The translations under genes were made by a program, and so were the position numbers. Positions 53,904-62,793 of a stretch of DNA of 64,000 nucleotides are shown here, piece after piece. Positions within the stretch are counted from its first letter, which is position 1. Every line of letters begins with the position of its first letter. The notes under the pieces were generated by a model. It worked only from the letters and a program-made list of their open reading frames with translations, made no database searches and had not been told where the DNA came from. Source of the stretch: CAZHCA01 sp964530825 (GTDB taxonomy: Bacteria; Bacteroidota; Bacteroidia; Chitinophagales; Saprospiraceae); assembly GCA_964530825.1 (NCBI GenBank), contig CAZHCA010000005.1, positions 1 to 64,000 of the forward strand, written 5' to 3'.

Positions 53904-54548
53904 ATGCGTTTAGCACTGTCTATTTTAATGGCGCTAGTACACGTAGCCTGCCAACGCGACGTACCTATCGAAAATATACAGCAAGAGCCGAAGATCACAT
54001 CTGCCGACCGGCAATATGCCGATGTTTTCCGGCCACTGGACGGACACTGGCGAGGTACATTTTATATTTACCGCGATACGACCGACCGACCCCGGCAGGA
54101 CAGCATCCTTTACCGGATTACGCCGGAGCGACTAAGCCGGCAGCCACTGCGAATGACCGATAGCCTGATCGTCAATCAATTCTACGAATCGCTGACCCCT
54201 TATTTTCAGCGGGTAAAAATTGTAGATGTTTACCCAGGTCGCGGCGATACGGTAATCAGTCGTGGCGTCAATAAAGTTCAAAGCGGCCAGCTATGGTGTG
54301 TGGTGCGCAAACCAGACGAAACGGTTATCCACGGTGGTATACTCGAGGGAGCGCATACCATTATCTGGAGCCGGGAAGAGCAAAATCCCCAAAAGATCGA
54401 ACTCTTTAGGGAAAAGGTATTGGAGAAAACGTACGAGATCGCCGGATGGGGGTACTATGCCGGACAAGATACCACCCGCATGCCGAAGTACTGGTTCCTT
54501 TCGCGCTACCGACGGGTAGATGAAAGCAACCAGGACGTGTCAGAATAA
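53904..54548 (+). CDS. Lipoprotein of unknown function
   Basis: A 214-residue lipoprotein from ATG 53904 with lipobox VAC (about Cys16; LMALVHVACQRD). The rest is predicted beta-rich (HWRGTFYIYRDTTDRPRQD, GWGYYAGQDTTRMPKYW), with recurring Tyr/Trp, perhaps a lipocalin-like fold. No family is recognised. It starts 40 bp after the seven-helix gene, so co-transcription is likely. An upstream start at 53784 lies inside that gene and is rejected. Confidence 0.7.
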   Translation: MRLALSILMALVHVACQRDVPIENIQQEPKITSADRQYADVFRPLDGHWRGTFYIYRDTTDRPRQDSILYRITPERLSRQPLRMTDSLIVNQFYESLTPYFQRVKIVDVYPGRGDTVISRGVNKVQSGQLWCVVRKPDETVIHGGILEGAHTIIWSREEQNPQKIELFREKVLEKTYEIAGWGYYAGQDTTRMPKYWFLSRYRRVDESNQDVSE

Positions 54549-54566
54549 TACCTTGGAGCTGCAAAT

Positions 54567-54630
54567 TGGTATTTCGGCCTTGGAATGCGCTGTAAAAAGC
54601 GTCGCACCTCCTCTAACCCCGGAATACCAA
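54567..54630. repeat. Long inverted repeat between convergent genes
   Basis: TTGGTATTTCGG (54567-54578) pairs with CCGGAATACCAA (54619-54630), 12 bp with one G-T wobble. A smaller GCGCT/AGCG stem lies inside the 40-nt loop. It may be a bidirectional terminator or a small structured element. Confidence 0.4.
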
Positions 54631-54666
54631 ATTTCGGCACACCAAAAAAAACTGTTTCGAGACTTT

Positions 54667-55320
54667 TTAATCTTTCTTCTTCTTGAAGTCACCGTTTTTC
54701 CAGGAATCAAAAAACTGCTTCCAGGCGATCGGATTAAAGATATTCATCGGCGGTTGCTGGCCTATGTGATAGTATTCGCGTGCTTGCTGGCGCAGGTAAA
54801 AGTCAGCATTCTCGTTACCGTCGACTACTACGGTCTGGCGTAATTGCTCAAGCGATTCTTCGGCTAAGTTACGCGAAGCGCGCTGTTGAAGATCGGAGGT
54901 GACATCCATGGCCAAGAACTCCAGTTTAAAGTGTTCGCGACTGGGCCAAGGGAATACGACGGTTTCGGGCAGATTTACGGCGTCCTGGGTCATCAGTTGT
55001 ACAATAGAATACCGCTGGTCTTCCAGGTTCTCCGGGATTTGGTAATCCACCGTTTTGTAACCTACCGCCGAAAATTGGATGACATCGCCTTTCTCAACTA
55101 CAATCGAGAAAAAGCCGCGCAGGTCGGAATACGTACCCCGGCCCTTACCTTTGACCAGGATGTTAGTGTAGGGCACGGGCACCAGTTCCTCGTTCGTCCC
55201 GTCCAGTACCATACCGGAGAATTGGACCAACCGTTCGCTCTCATCCGTCCGTTGCGCCTGGGCGGTAAAAACGGTGAACAATAAAACCAGACCTATTCCA
55301 AACCCTAATTTCGTATTCAT
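54667..55320 (-). CDS. Carboxypeptidase-regulatory-like domain protein
   Basis: A 217-residue exported protein with a signal peptide (FGIGLVLLFTVFTAQAQ) and one CarboxypepD_reg-like beta-sandwich at about 33-110 (VQFSGMVLDGTNEELVPVPY, GYKTVDYQIPENLEDQRYSI). A charged helical C-terminus follows with a Lys tail. Such stand-alone domains are frequent in Bacteroidota envelopes, and the function is unknown. Confidence 0.85.
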   Translation of the reverse strand: MNTKLGFGIGLVLLFTVFTAQAQRTDESERLVQFSGMVLDGTNEELVPVPYTNILVKGKGRGTYSDLRGFFSIVVEKGDVIQFSAVGYKTVDYQIPENLEDQRYSIVQLMTQDAVNLPETVVFPWPSREHFKLEFLAMDVTSDLQQRASRNLAEESLEQLRQTVVVDGNENADFYLRQQAREYYHIGQQPPMNIFNPIAWKQFFDSWKNGDFKKKKD

Positions 55321-55490
55321 GCTTGCTTATTGTATATTTTGACGAACTTTTATAAAGTCCACTGTAAAATAAGAGACTTTATGAAGGAGCAATTAGTTTG
55401 CTCGGCAAAGTTAAAATTGCAGCCCCGGCTTACATTAGCTAAATATCTCCTATCCAAATATACGGAAATTGGAACGCAAATGGATGACTG

Positions 55491-57896
55491 CTAGTCCAGC
55501 AGCGCCAACTGGATTACTTCCTGCATTTGATCCACGTAGTGAAAAGTCAGGCCCTTGAGATAATCCGCTCTGACTTCCTCCACGTTTTTTTGATTTTCCT
55601 TGCACAGGATAATTTCCGTCAATCCGGCCCGTTTGGCGGCGAGGATTTTCTCCTTGATTCCACCTACAGGCAGCACCTTGCCCCGTAGGGTGATCTCGCC
55701 GGTCATGGCCAGGAAAGGTTTCACGGGCCGGCCGGTAAAGATGGAGGTCAGGGCCGTAAGCATAGTTATACCAGCTGAGGGGCCGTCTTTGGGAATGGCA
55801 CCTTCGGGCACGTGCAGGTGTACGTCGCGCTCTTTGAAGAGATCGCTGGCTATCGCCAGGGACTCGCTGTGTGCTTTGATAAAGCTCAAAGCGGTCGATG
55901 CGGATTCTTTCATTACATCGCCCAAATTACCTGTCAGGGTAATTTTTCCGGTACCCGGGCTTAGCGCGCCCTCTACGAAGAGGATCTCGCCGCCTACTTG
56001 GGTCCAGGCCAAGCCAACGGCTACGCCAGGCGATTGCACCTCGTGGTATTGACGGTTATTGTACTTGGCAGGCCCCAGCATAGCGCGCAAATCCTTGACT
56101 TTTATGGCCGGATCGTACGCTTCTTCCATGGCAACCTTTTTGGCCACGTTCCGCATCACCCCGGCAATTTGTCGGTCCAATTCCCGGACCCCTGATTCGC
56201 GGGTATAATCCTGGATGATCGCTTGCAGGGTCTTGACTTTCAGCTTGACGTGCGCCTTGTCCAAACCGTGGTTTTCCACCTGTTTGGGCACGAGATGTTT
56301 CTTTGCAATCTCGACCTTCTCTTCGGTGGAATAACCGCTGATATGGATGATTTCCATCCGGTCGAGCAAAGCTGGCTGAATGGCAGATAAGGTATTGGCC
56401 GTAGCGATAAAAAGGACCTTAGACAGATCGTATTCCAGCTCCAGGTAGTTATCGTAAAACGTAGTGTTCTGCTCGGGATCCAGCACCTCCAGCAGGGCGG
56501 AAGAAGGGTCTCCCCTGAAGTCTTTTCCTAGCTTATCGATTTCGTCGAGAATAAAGACTGGATTGGAGGCCCCAGCCCGCTTCAGGGACTGAATGATACG
56601 CCCCGGCATCGCCCCAATATAAGTTTTGCGGTGCCCCCGAATCTCCGATTCGTCATGTAAACCGCCCAACGACATACGCACAAATTTGCGGCCAAGCGCG
56701 TTCGCAACCGAGCGGCCCAAGGAGGTCTTACCAACGCCCGGAGGGCCGACTAAACACAATATCGGCGACTTCAGGTCACCTTTTAATTTGAGTACGGCTA
56801 GGTGTTCCAGGATGCGATCTTTTACCTTTTCCAACCCGGAATGGTCCTTATCGAGGACCTTCTTGACTTTGCGCAGGTCGAACCGGTCCTTGGTCAATTC
56901 ATTCCAAGGCAGGTCGAGCAGCAATTCGAGATAGTTCAATTGTATGCCGTACTCGGCCACCTGCGGATTCATGCGCCGGATTTTCTGTATCTCTTTGTTG
57001 AATACGTCCAGTACATTGCCCGGCCATTCTTTTTCTCTGGACCTTTCGATCAGGTGCTGGATCTCTTCCTCCTGCGGGTTGTGTCCCAGTTCCTCCTGGA
57101 TGCGTTTCAACTGTTGGTTGAGGTAATAATCACGCTGCTGTTTCTCGATATCGCTCCGCACCCGGTTTTCGATTTGGTCTCGAAGCTCCAGTAATTGAAG
57201 CTCTTCATTCATGGCGCGCAGGATCTCGTTCGCTTTTTCTTTGAGATCGTTGATTTCCAGCAGGTGCTGTTTCTGCTCTATTTTATTATCGAGATTAGAG
57301 GCGATGAAGTTGAGCAGAAATTCCGGGTTGTTGATGTTCTGCAGCATCAGAATTGCCTCCGACGGGATATTAGGCGACAGCTCGACGATCTGTTTGGCTA
57401 AATCCAAGATGGTCGCGATGAGCGCTTCGAACTCCAGCTCACTCTCCATGACCCGGATGTCCAGTTCCTGGATGCGCCCTTCGAGGTAGGGTTCCGTCCT
57501 GGCCATCTCCAGCAGGCGACTCCGTTTGCGCCCCTGCAGGATGGCCGTTGTGGTGCCATCGGGCATTTTGAGCAGCTTCAGGATGCGCGCGATAGTGCCC
57601 ACCTCAAATAGATCCTCGCGCTGTGGGTCCTCCACCTTAAAATTGCGCTGCGCGATCACGTTGATGACGCGATCGTCTTCGTAGGCTTGCTTAATGGCGC
57701 GAATTGACTTGTCGCGACCGACGGTTATCGGAATGACAATACCGGGAAAAAGGACGGTATTTTTCAGTGCCAGGATCGGCTGCAGATCGGAGTAGGATTC
57801 CTGGGTATCGAATTCTTGGTCGTCATTAACCGAAATGATAGGCATGAAATCTGTTTCCTCATCAAAACCCTGTAGTGTTTTATACGCTTCGAACAT
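55491..57896 (-). CDS. lon: ATP-dependent protease La (Lon)
   Basis: An 801-residue cytoplasmic AAA+ serine protease of typical length. The N-terminal Lon domain starts at about residue 38 (LQPILALKNTVLFPGIVIPI). The AAA domain has GPPGVGKTSLGRSVANALGR and ILDEIDKLGKDFRGDP. The protease domain has the catalytic Ser in GPSAGITM and the catalytic Lys in VLPVGGIKEKILAAKRAG. It degrades misfolded and regulatory proteins. It lies downstream of the topoisomerase gene on the same strand, about 190 bp away. Confidence 0.98.
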   Translation of the reverse strand: MFEAYKTLQGFDEETDFMPIISVNDDQEFDTQESYSDLQPILALKNTVLFPGIVIPITVGRDKSIRAIKQAYEDDRVINVIAQRNFKVEDPQREDLFEVGTIARILKLLKMPDGTTTAILQGRKRSRLLEMARTEPYLEGRIQELDIRVMESELEFEALIATILDLAKQIVELSPNIPSEAILMLQNINNPEFLLNFIASNLDNKIEQKQHLLEINDLKEKANEILRAMNEELQLLELRDQIENRVRSDIEKQQRDYYLNQQLKRIQEELGHNPQEEEIQHLIERSREKEWPGNVLDVFNKEIQKIRRMNPQVAEYGIQLNYLELLLDLPWNELTKDRFDLRKVKKVLDKDHSGLEKVKDRILEHLAVLKLKGDLKSPILCLVGPPGVGKTSLGRSVANALGRKFVRMSLGGLHDESEIRGHRKTYIGAMPGRIIQSLKRAGASNPVFILDEIDKLGKDFRGDPSSALLEVLDPEQNTTFYDNYLELEYDLSKVLFIATANTLSAIQPALLDRMEIIHISGYSTEEKVEIAKKHLVPKQVENHGLDKAHVKLKVKTLQAIIQDYTRESGVRELDRQIAGVMRNVAKKVAMEEAYDPAIKVKDLRAMLGPAKYNNRQYHEVQSPGVAVGLAWTQVGGEILFVEGALSPGTGKITLTGNLGDVMKESASTALSFIKAHSESLAIASDLFKERDVHLHVPEGAIPKDGPSAGITMLTALTSIFTGRPVKPFLAMTGEITLRGKVLPVGGIKEKILAAKRAGLTEIILCKENQKNVEEVRADYLKGLTFHYVDQMQEVIQLALLD

Positions 57897-58085
57897 AATC
57901 TTCTTGCTTTTCTAAGGGCTGTTTAAACCCTGGTCCCTCACGGCATCCGGGAAAGAATAGGCTAGATCTTAAGTAGCTTCAAGATGCATGCCAAAATGAT
58001 CTTGCACAAAAACAGCACCGATAAAATGGCATTTTTTCAGCAGATCTGCCAAAGCGGCAGCCGTTTAGTCAGCTGGCTAACCGAA

Positions 58086-60020
58086 TTACCCGGCGACTTC
58101 TTCGGTTTGGGTTGAAGTCGAAGTCTCATCGATGGCGAGTTTATCAAGGGGCTCCTCGTCGAGCTCGTCCTGCTCCAGTCGTAGATTTTCAATAATGAAA
58201 CCCTGACGTTGGGGCGTATTTTTGCCCATGTAATAGGCCAGCACGTCGTCGATGTCGGTATCCTCGTGTAGCACCACCGGCTCTAGGCGGATGTTTTCTC
58301 CAATGAAATCGCCGAATTCATCGGGTGAAATCTCTCCCAACCCTTTGAAGCGGGTGATCTCCACCTTGCCCTTCAAGTGGTTGATCGCCCGCTGCTTTTC
58401 CACCTCGCTGTAGCAGTAAAAAGTCTGCTGCTTGTCGCGCACCCGGAAGAGGGGCGTTTCCAGGATAAACAGGTGCCCTTTGCGCACCAGGTCGGGAAAA
58501 AACTGCAGGAAAAAGGTGAGCAACAGCAACCGGATGTGCATGCCGTCTACATCGGCATCAGTGGCGACCACCACCCGGTTGTAGCGCAGGTTATCGAGGC
58601 CGTCGTCGATATTCAGGGCGTGTTGCAACAGGTTAAACTCTTCGTTTTCGTACACCACCTTTTTGGTGAGGCCATAGCAGTTGAGCGGCTTACCGCGAAG
58701 GCTGAACACCGCTTGGGTCTCGACGTGGCGCGATTTGGTGATCGAGCCGCTGGCCGAATCCCCCTCGGTGATAAAAATGGTCGTTTGCTTGCGCAGCTCC
58801 TCGTCGGCCTTGCGGTTGCTGTCGGAGAAATGCACCCGGCAGTCGCGCAGCTTTTTGTTGTGCACGTTTGCTTTGCGCGCCCGCTGATTAGCCAGCTTTT
58901 TAATGCCGGCAATGTCTTTGCGCTCTTTTTCCGATTGCTGAATGCGCTTTTTCAGGGCCTCGGCCACACTGGGATGCTGGTGTAAGTAATTGTCCAGCTT
59001 TTGCTTGACAAAATTGTTGATGAAGGTCCGGATGGTAGGGCCTTCCGGTCCCATTTCGGTCGAGCCGAGCTTGGTCTTGGTCTGCGATTCGAATACCGGC
59101 TCCTCGACCCGGAGGCTGATAGCAGCAATAATAGAGGCCAGGATATCGCGCCGGTCGAAATTACTGCTCTTGAAATCGGCAAATTCCTGTACGGTCTTGA
59201 CCACCGCCTCTTTGAGTGCGCTCAGGTGGGTGCCGCCCTGAGTCGTATGCTGCCCGTTGACGAAAGAGTAATACTGGTCGCCGTACTGGTTACCGTGGGT
59301 GAGGGCAATCTCAATGTCTTCCCCTTTCATGTGGATGATGGGATAACGTACGTTTTCCGATTGTGTCTTGCGTGCCAGCAGGTCCAGCAGCCCGTTTTTG
59401 GATACCAGGATCTTGCCGTTGAAATTCAGTTTTAGCCCGGCATTCAAGTAGGCGTAGTTCCAGAGTTGGTTCTCCAGGTAATCCTTCCGGAAGCGATATT
59501 TTTTAAACACCTCGCCGTCGGGCTGGAAACGAACCAGGGTGCCGTTGGGCTGATCGGTCTTCTTGAGTTTCTGATCCTTGACCAGCACCCCTTGCTCAAA
59601 CTCGGCAATCTTGACCTGGCCATCGCGGAACGATTGCACGATAAAATGATCGGAAAGGGCGTTGACCGCTTTGGTACCCACCCCGTTCAGGCCCACTGAT
59701 TTTTTAAAAGCCTTGGAGTCGTATTTTCCGCCGGTATTGATGCGCGAAACGCACTCGATCACTTTACCCAGCGGAATGCCGCGGCCGTAGTCGCGCACTT
59801 CCAAAACGCCCGCTTCTAGCGTAACGTCGATTTGGCGGCCGTGCCCCATGACGTATTCGTCGATCGAGTTATCGATGACTTCCTTAAGCAAGATGTAAAT
59901 ACCGTCATCAGCCGCCGAGCCATCACCCAGTTTACCGATGTACATTCCCGGGCGCAGCCGGATATGCTCACGCCAATCGAGCGATCGAATATTGTCTTCG
60001 GTGTAAGAACTATTTGCCAT
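58086..60020 (-). CDS. parE: DNA topoisomerase IV subunit B (type IIA topoisomerase ATPase subunit)
   Basis: A 644-residue GyrB/ParE-family subunit. The GHKL ATPase site has DNSIDEYVMGHG, VRDYGRGIPLGK and GLNGVGTKAVNALS. The TOPRIM domain has ITEGDSASGSITKSRHVETQ, LRGKPLNCYG and DADVDGMHIRLLLLTFF. The length, shorter than GyrB (no insert of the Gammaproteobacterial type), and the C-terminal acidic tail fit the Bacteroidota ParE. A GyrB role cannot be fully excluded without comparison. parC is not in the window. Confidence 0.92.
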   Translation of the reverse strand: MANSSYTEDNIRSLDWREHIRLRPGMYIGKLGDGSAADDGIYILLKEVIDNSIDEYVMGHGRQIDVTLEAGVLEVRDYGRGIPLGKVIECVSRINTGGKYDSKAFKKSVGLNGVGTKAVNALSDHFIVQSFRDGQVKIAEFEQGVLVKDQKLKKTDQPNGTLVRFQPDGEVFKKYRFRKDYLENQLWNYAYLNAGLKLNFNGKILVSKNGLLDLLARKTQSENVRYPIIHMKGEDIEIALTHGNQYGDQYYSFVNGQHTTQGGTHLSALKEAVVKTVQEFADFKSSNFDRRDILASIIAAISLRVEEPVFESQTKTKLGSTEMGPEGPTIRTFINNFVKQKLDNYLHQHPSVAEALKKRIQQSEKERKDIAGIKKLANQRARKANVHNKKLRDCRVHFSDSNRKADEELRKQTTIFITEGDSASGSITKSRHVETQAVFSLRGKPLNCYGLTKKVVYENEEFNLLQHALNIDDGLDNLRYNRVVVATDADVDGMHIRLLLLTFFLQFFPDLVRKGHLFILETPLFRVRDKQQTFYCYSEVEKQRAINHLKGKVEITRFKGLGEISPDEFGDFIGENIRLEPVVLHEDTDIDDVLAYYMGKNTPQRQGFIIENLRLEQDELDEEPLDKLAIDETSTSTQTEEVAG

Positions 60021-60160
60021 TTTTCTGTTATCTTATAAAAGGGTGTACAGCAGATGCTTCTTCTAAACCTCCTAAAGTAATATTTTTAATCGTATAAAGT
60101 TAAGCATTTTCCACCTTTTTCAACAATTTGTTTTTCACACTTCAAACATAACGTGTCGCT

Positions 60161-60676
60161 TTGAGCCGCGAAAGCCTATACCGCCACCCTGCTATCGAGC
60201 TGCTGCGGAACGCCATCCGCCGCGAGCTACGCTTGCAGCTCATTCTTTCCCTCTTGTTGCTGCTGTGCGGGGTGCTGCTGTGCTTGTTTTTCTTTCCCGA
60301 CTTCATTATCATGACGATAATCGGGCTGGCCACGACCATCATCGGTATCCGGTTAGTATACCAGACGGCGCTGCGCCTGCGCCTCGACCGCAGTTCGATC
60401 ATGCACCTGCTACAGGAAGAGCCGCACCGGGTCGTATGGGTCTATTCGGTAGTAACCGAGCGCTTGCCCTTCGGTTTTCAATTCTCCCGTTCGGGCACTC
60501 TCTACGTAAAAACCGACGATGCCGAGACTTATTCGGTCAGCCTGCCCGCTAATAAACTCAAGCTGGTATCCAAAACGCTGAATCGCCTACTTCCCCATGC
60601 CACCTTCGGCTATTCGGTCGATAAGGATCAGTGGTTTCAAGAGAGCCCGGAAAAGCTGCGCCGCCGGCTACCCTAG
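60161..60676 (+). CDS. Small membrane protein of unknown function
   Basis: A 171-residue protein with two adjoining N-terminal helices (LILSLLLLLCGVLLCLFFF and IMTIIGLATTIIGIRLVYQ, about 27-67) and a soluble C-terminal domain with strand-rich sequence (RVVWVYSVVTERLPFGFQF). The start is TTG at 60161, since an in-frame stop lies just upstream and no ATG occurs before the helices. No family is recognised. It precedes the LD-carboxypeptidase gene by 55 bp. Confidence 0.65.
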   Translation: MSRESLYRHPAIELLRNAIRRELRLQLILSLLLLLCGVLLCLFFFPDFIIMTIIGLATTIIGIRLVYQTALRLRLDRSSIMHLLQEEPHRVVWVYSVVTERLPFGFQFSRSGTLYVKTDDAETYSVSLPANKLKLVSKTLNRLLPHATFGYSVDKDQWFQESPEKLRRRLP

Positions 60677-60731
60677 CTGACCCCTACCCATTGCTGAATA
60701 AAACCCGTATTTTTCGGCAAACGACCCGCTC

Positions 60732-61787
60732 ATGAACCGACGTCTATTTGCCGGCCTCATCGCCGCCGGTGCTGCCGGCGCCGCCTGGATCAGCATTGGC
60801 AATCGCCAGCCTACCCCGCCTCGCGGGACACCTAAGCCACCGCCTGACCGCATCAAGCCCCCCCGGCTGAAGACGGGCGACAAAGTGGGCCTGATCACCC
60901 CGGGCAGCTACATCCCCGAAAAAGAATTGCGCGACGCCATCGGCCGCGTGAGCACCCTCGGCTTCCAACCCGTACTTGGCAAGCACATTCGCACCCTTTA
61001 CGGCTACCTGGCCGGCAGCGATGCCGAGCGCCTCGACGATCTGCACGCCATGTTTCGCGATCCCAGCATCCGCGCCGTATGGTGTGCCCGCGGCGGCTAC
61101 GGGTGTACGCGCCTCCTACCCCATATCGACTACGAACTCATCCGGGCCAACCCCAAGCCCCTGATCGGCTACAGCGATATCACGGCCCTTTTCATCGCCC
61201 TCTACCAAGAGATCGGCCTGGTGTCCTTCCACGGCCCCCTGGCCGGCTCGCGCCTGGTCGACTACAGCATCGACTGCTTCAAGGCGGTGCTGATGGAAGG
61301 GCGCAAGACGCTCACCATCCGTGCCGCCGACGCCGGCTTTCCCGACCGCTTCCCCTACCAGACTCAGCGCATCACGCGCGGCCAGGCCCGCGGCCGCCTA
61401 ATTGGCGGCAACCTGAGCCTACTCACCGCCCTGTCGGGCACCGCCTGGTCGCCCCAGTTGGGCGGGCACATTGTTTTCCTGGAAGAAGTAGAGGAGAAAC
61501 CCTACAGCGTAGACCGCATGCTTACCCAACTGCGCCAAGCCAACCAGCTGGGTACAGCCGCCGGTATTGCCATGGGCATCTTCAACAAATGCATCCCCGA
61601 GCCCGAAGATAACTCCCTCGATATCGACGAAACCCTAACCGACCGGCTGCAGGACCTGCGCATTCCGACCTATTACGGCCTTCCTTACGGCCACATTCGC
61701 CAGCAGGCTACTGTCCCGACCGGCATCGAGGCCGAGCTAGACGTGGATACTGGTGATTTGCGGTTGCTGGAAGCAGCCGTGGTGTAG
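60732..61787 (+). CDS. LD-carboxypeptidase (peptidase S66)
   Basis: A 351-residue S66 peptidase that removes the terminal D-Ala from murein tetrapeptides during peptidoglycan recycling. The catalytic residues are Ser148 (IGYSDIT), Glu in LEEVEEKPY (about 250-258) and His321 (PYGHIRQQ). The N-terminus has Arg-Arg followed by a hydrophobic stretch (NRRLFAGLIAAGAAGAAW), Tat-like, and a Pro-rich linker, so it may be exported, unlike cytoplasmic E. coli LdcA. Confidence 0.92.
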   Translation: MNRRLFAGLIAAGAAGAAWISIGNRQPTPPRGTPKPPPDRIKPPRLKTGDKVGLITPGSYIPEKELRDAIGRVSTLGFQPVLGKHIRTLYGYLAGSDAERLDDLHAMFRDPSIRAVWCARGGYGCTRLLPHIDYELIRANPKPLIGYSDITALFIALYQEIGLVSFHGPLAGSRLVDYSIDCFKAVLMEGRKTLTIRAADAGFPDRFPYQTQRITRGQARGRLIGGNLSLLTALSGTAWSPQLGGHIVFLEEVEEKPYSVDRMLTQLRQANQLGTAAGIAMGIFNKCIPEPEDNSLDIDETLTDRLQDLRIPTYYGLPYGHIRQQATVPTGIEAELDVDTGDLRLLEAAVV

Positions 61788-61996
61788 GATGGACCGTAGG
61801 AGTAATTTTGAAATGGAAAAGGTAAATGAGTTGAAGCGTTAAAATGCTAAACCTTACGAGATAGCCAATCTAATCAAAAGGACAAAAATGCGGGACCGGG
61901 CTCTACTGTCTCCTGGATTTCGGTTATTCCCGCCGCCATAAGGCTCCGGAGCAGGATCAAAGGAATCTGCCCAGCTCCAAGACCTTACTAGGGCGG
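61788..61996. other. Intergenic region, no gene seen
   Basis: Between convergent genes. No hairpin with a T-tract and no coding pattern were found. Confidence 0.35.
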
Positions 61997-62719
61997 CTAA
62001 TCCGGTGTTTTCCGTGCGATGATGATGTACTGGTAATCCAGCGCGGTATCGTTGGTCTCAACCCGCTGAAAGCCAGCCGCCAGTAACTCCTCTTCGACCC
62101 GGTAAAGAGGAACTCGCAAGTCTTGTGGCGGTCCGATGGGGGTGCGCTTGCGCTTGAAATCGATGATGAGTAGCTCGCCGTTGGGGGCCATCCCCCGCTG
62201 CAGGGTATTGAGGTAGCTACGCCGGTCGCGAATGTACATGTAGGTATTCACGATAAGTACGACGTCGGCCTCATCGTCGGCAAGATTGGGATCGCTGGGC
62301 TCAGCCAGGCGCGTTTCCAGTTTGGGCTGAAACTGCTCCGGCAATTCGTAGATCTTGATGCTATCTAAGTAATCGATAAACTGCCGGTCAATGTCAATGG
62401 CGATGACTTTCTCGGATAGGGGTGCCAGGCGCAATGCAAAAAAACCGGTACCGGCGCCGATATCGGCCACGGTTTTCCCCTCCAGGCTGGGCAACAGATC
62501 GATGACGAGATCAGGCTTTTGCCAGATCACCCGATTGGTGTTGATGTAATCTTCTTTGATCCCGGGGGCGCGGGGCGTATCATGGTCAGCCTGGACTTCC
62601 TCCTGCGGCGATGGCTCGATCGGATCGGATGGCGGGGGTTGATTGCTTGAGGGATCAGATACACAGGCATGGAATGTAACCCATACAACAGCCAACAACA
62701 ATACGATCGGGATTTTCAT
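61997..62719 (-). CDS. Predicted lipoprotein with class I SAM-methyltransferase fold
   Basis: A 240-residue protein with an N-terminal lipoprotein signal (VVWVTFHACVSD, Cys19) and a Pro-rich linker (about 24-50), followed by a methyltransferase fold. Motif I VADIGAGTGFFALRLA (about 85-100), VIAIDIDRQFIDYLDS (acidic ribose-binding Asp), then DVVLIVNTYMYI and GELLIIDFKR are present. A SAM-dependent enzyme in the periplasm is unexpected, since SAM is cytoplasmic. It may bind another ligand, be retained inside, or have a nonfunctional signal. Confidence 0.8.
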   Translation of the reverse strand: MKIPIVLLLAVVWVTFHACVSDPSSNQPPPSDPIEPSPQEEVQADHDTPRAPGIKEDYINTNRVIWQKPDLVIDLLPSLEGKTVADIGAGTGFFALRLAPLSEKVIAIDIDRQFIDYLDSIKIYELPEQFQPKLETRLAEPSDPNLADDEADVVLIVNTYMYIRDRRSYLNTLQRGMAPNGELLIIDFKRKRTPIGPPQDLRVPLYRVEEELLAAGFQRVETNDTALDYQYIIIARKTPD

Positions 62720-62793
62720 AAGCGCACAGCAGTTTTTCCCAGGAAAAATAAGAAGTATGGCGGAATATTCGCGCCTTGCCCTCTGATTTTCGA

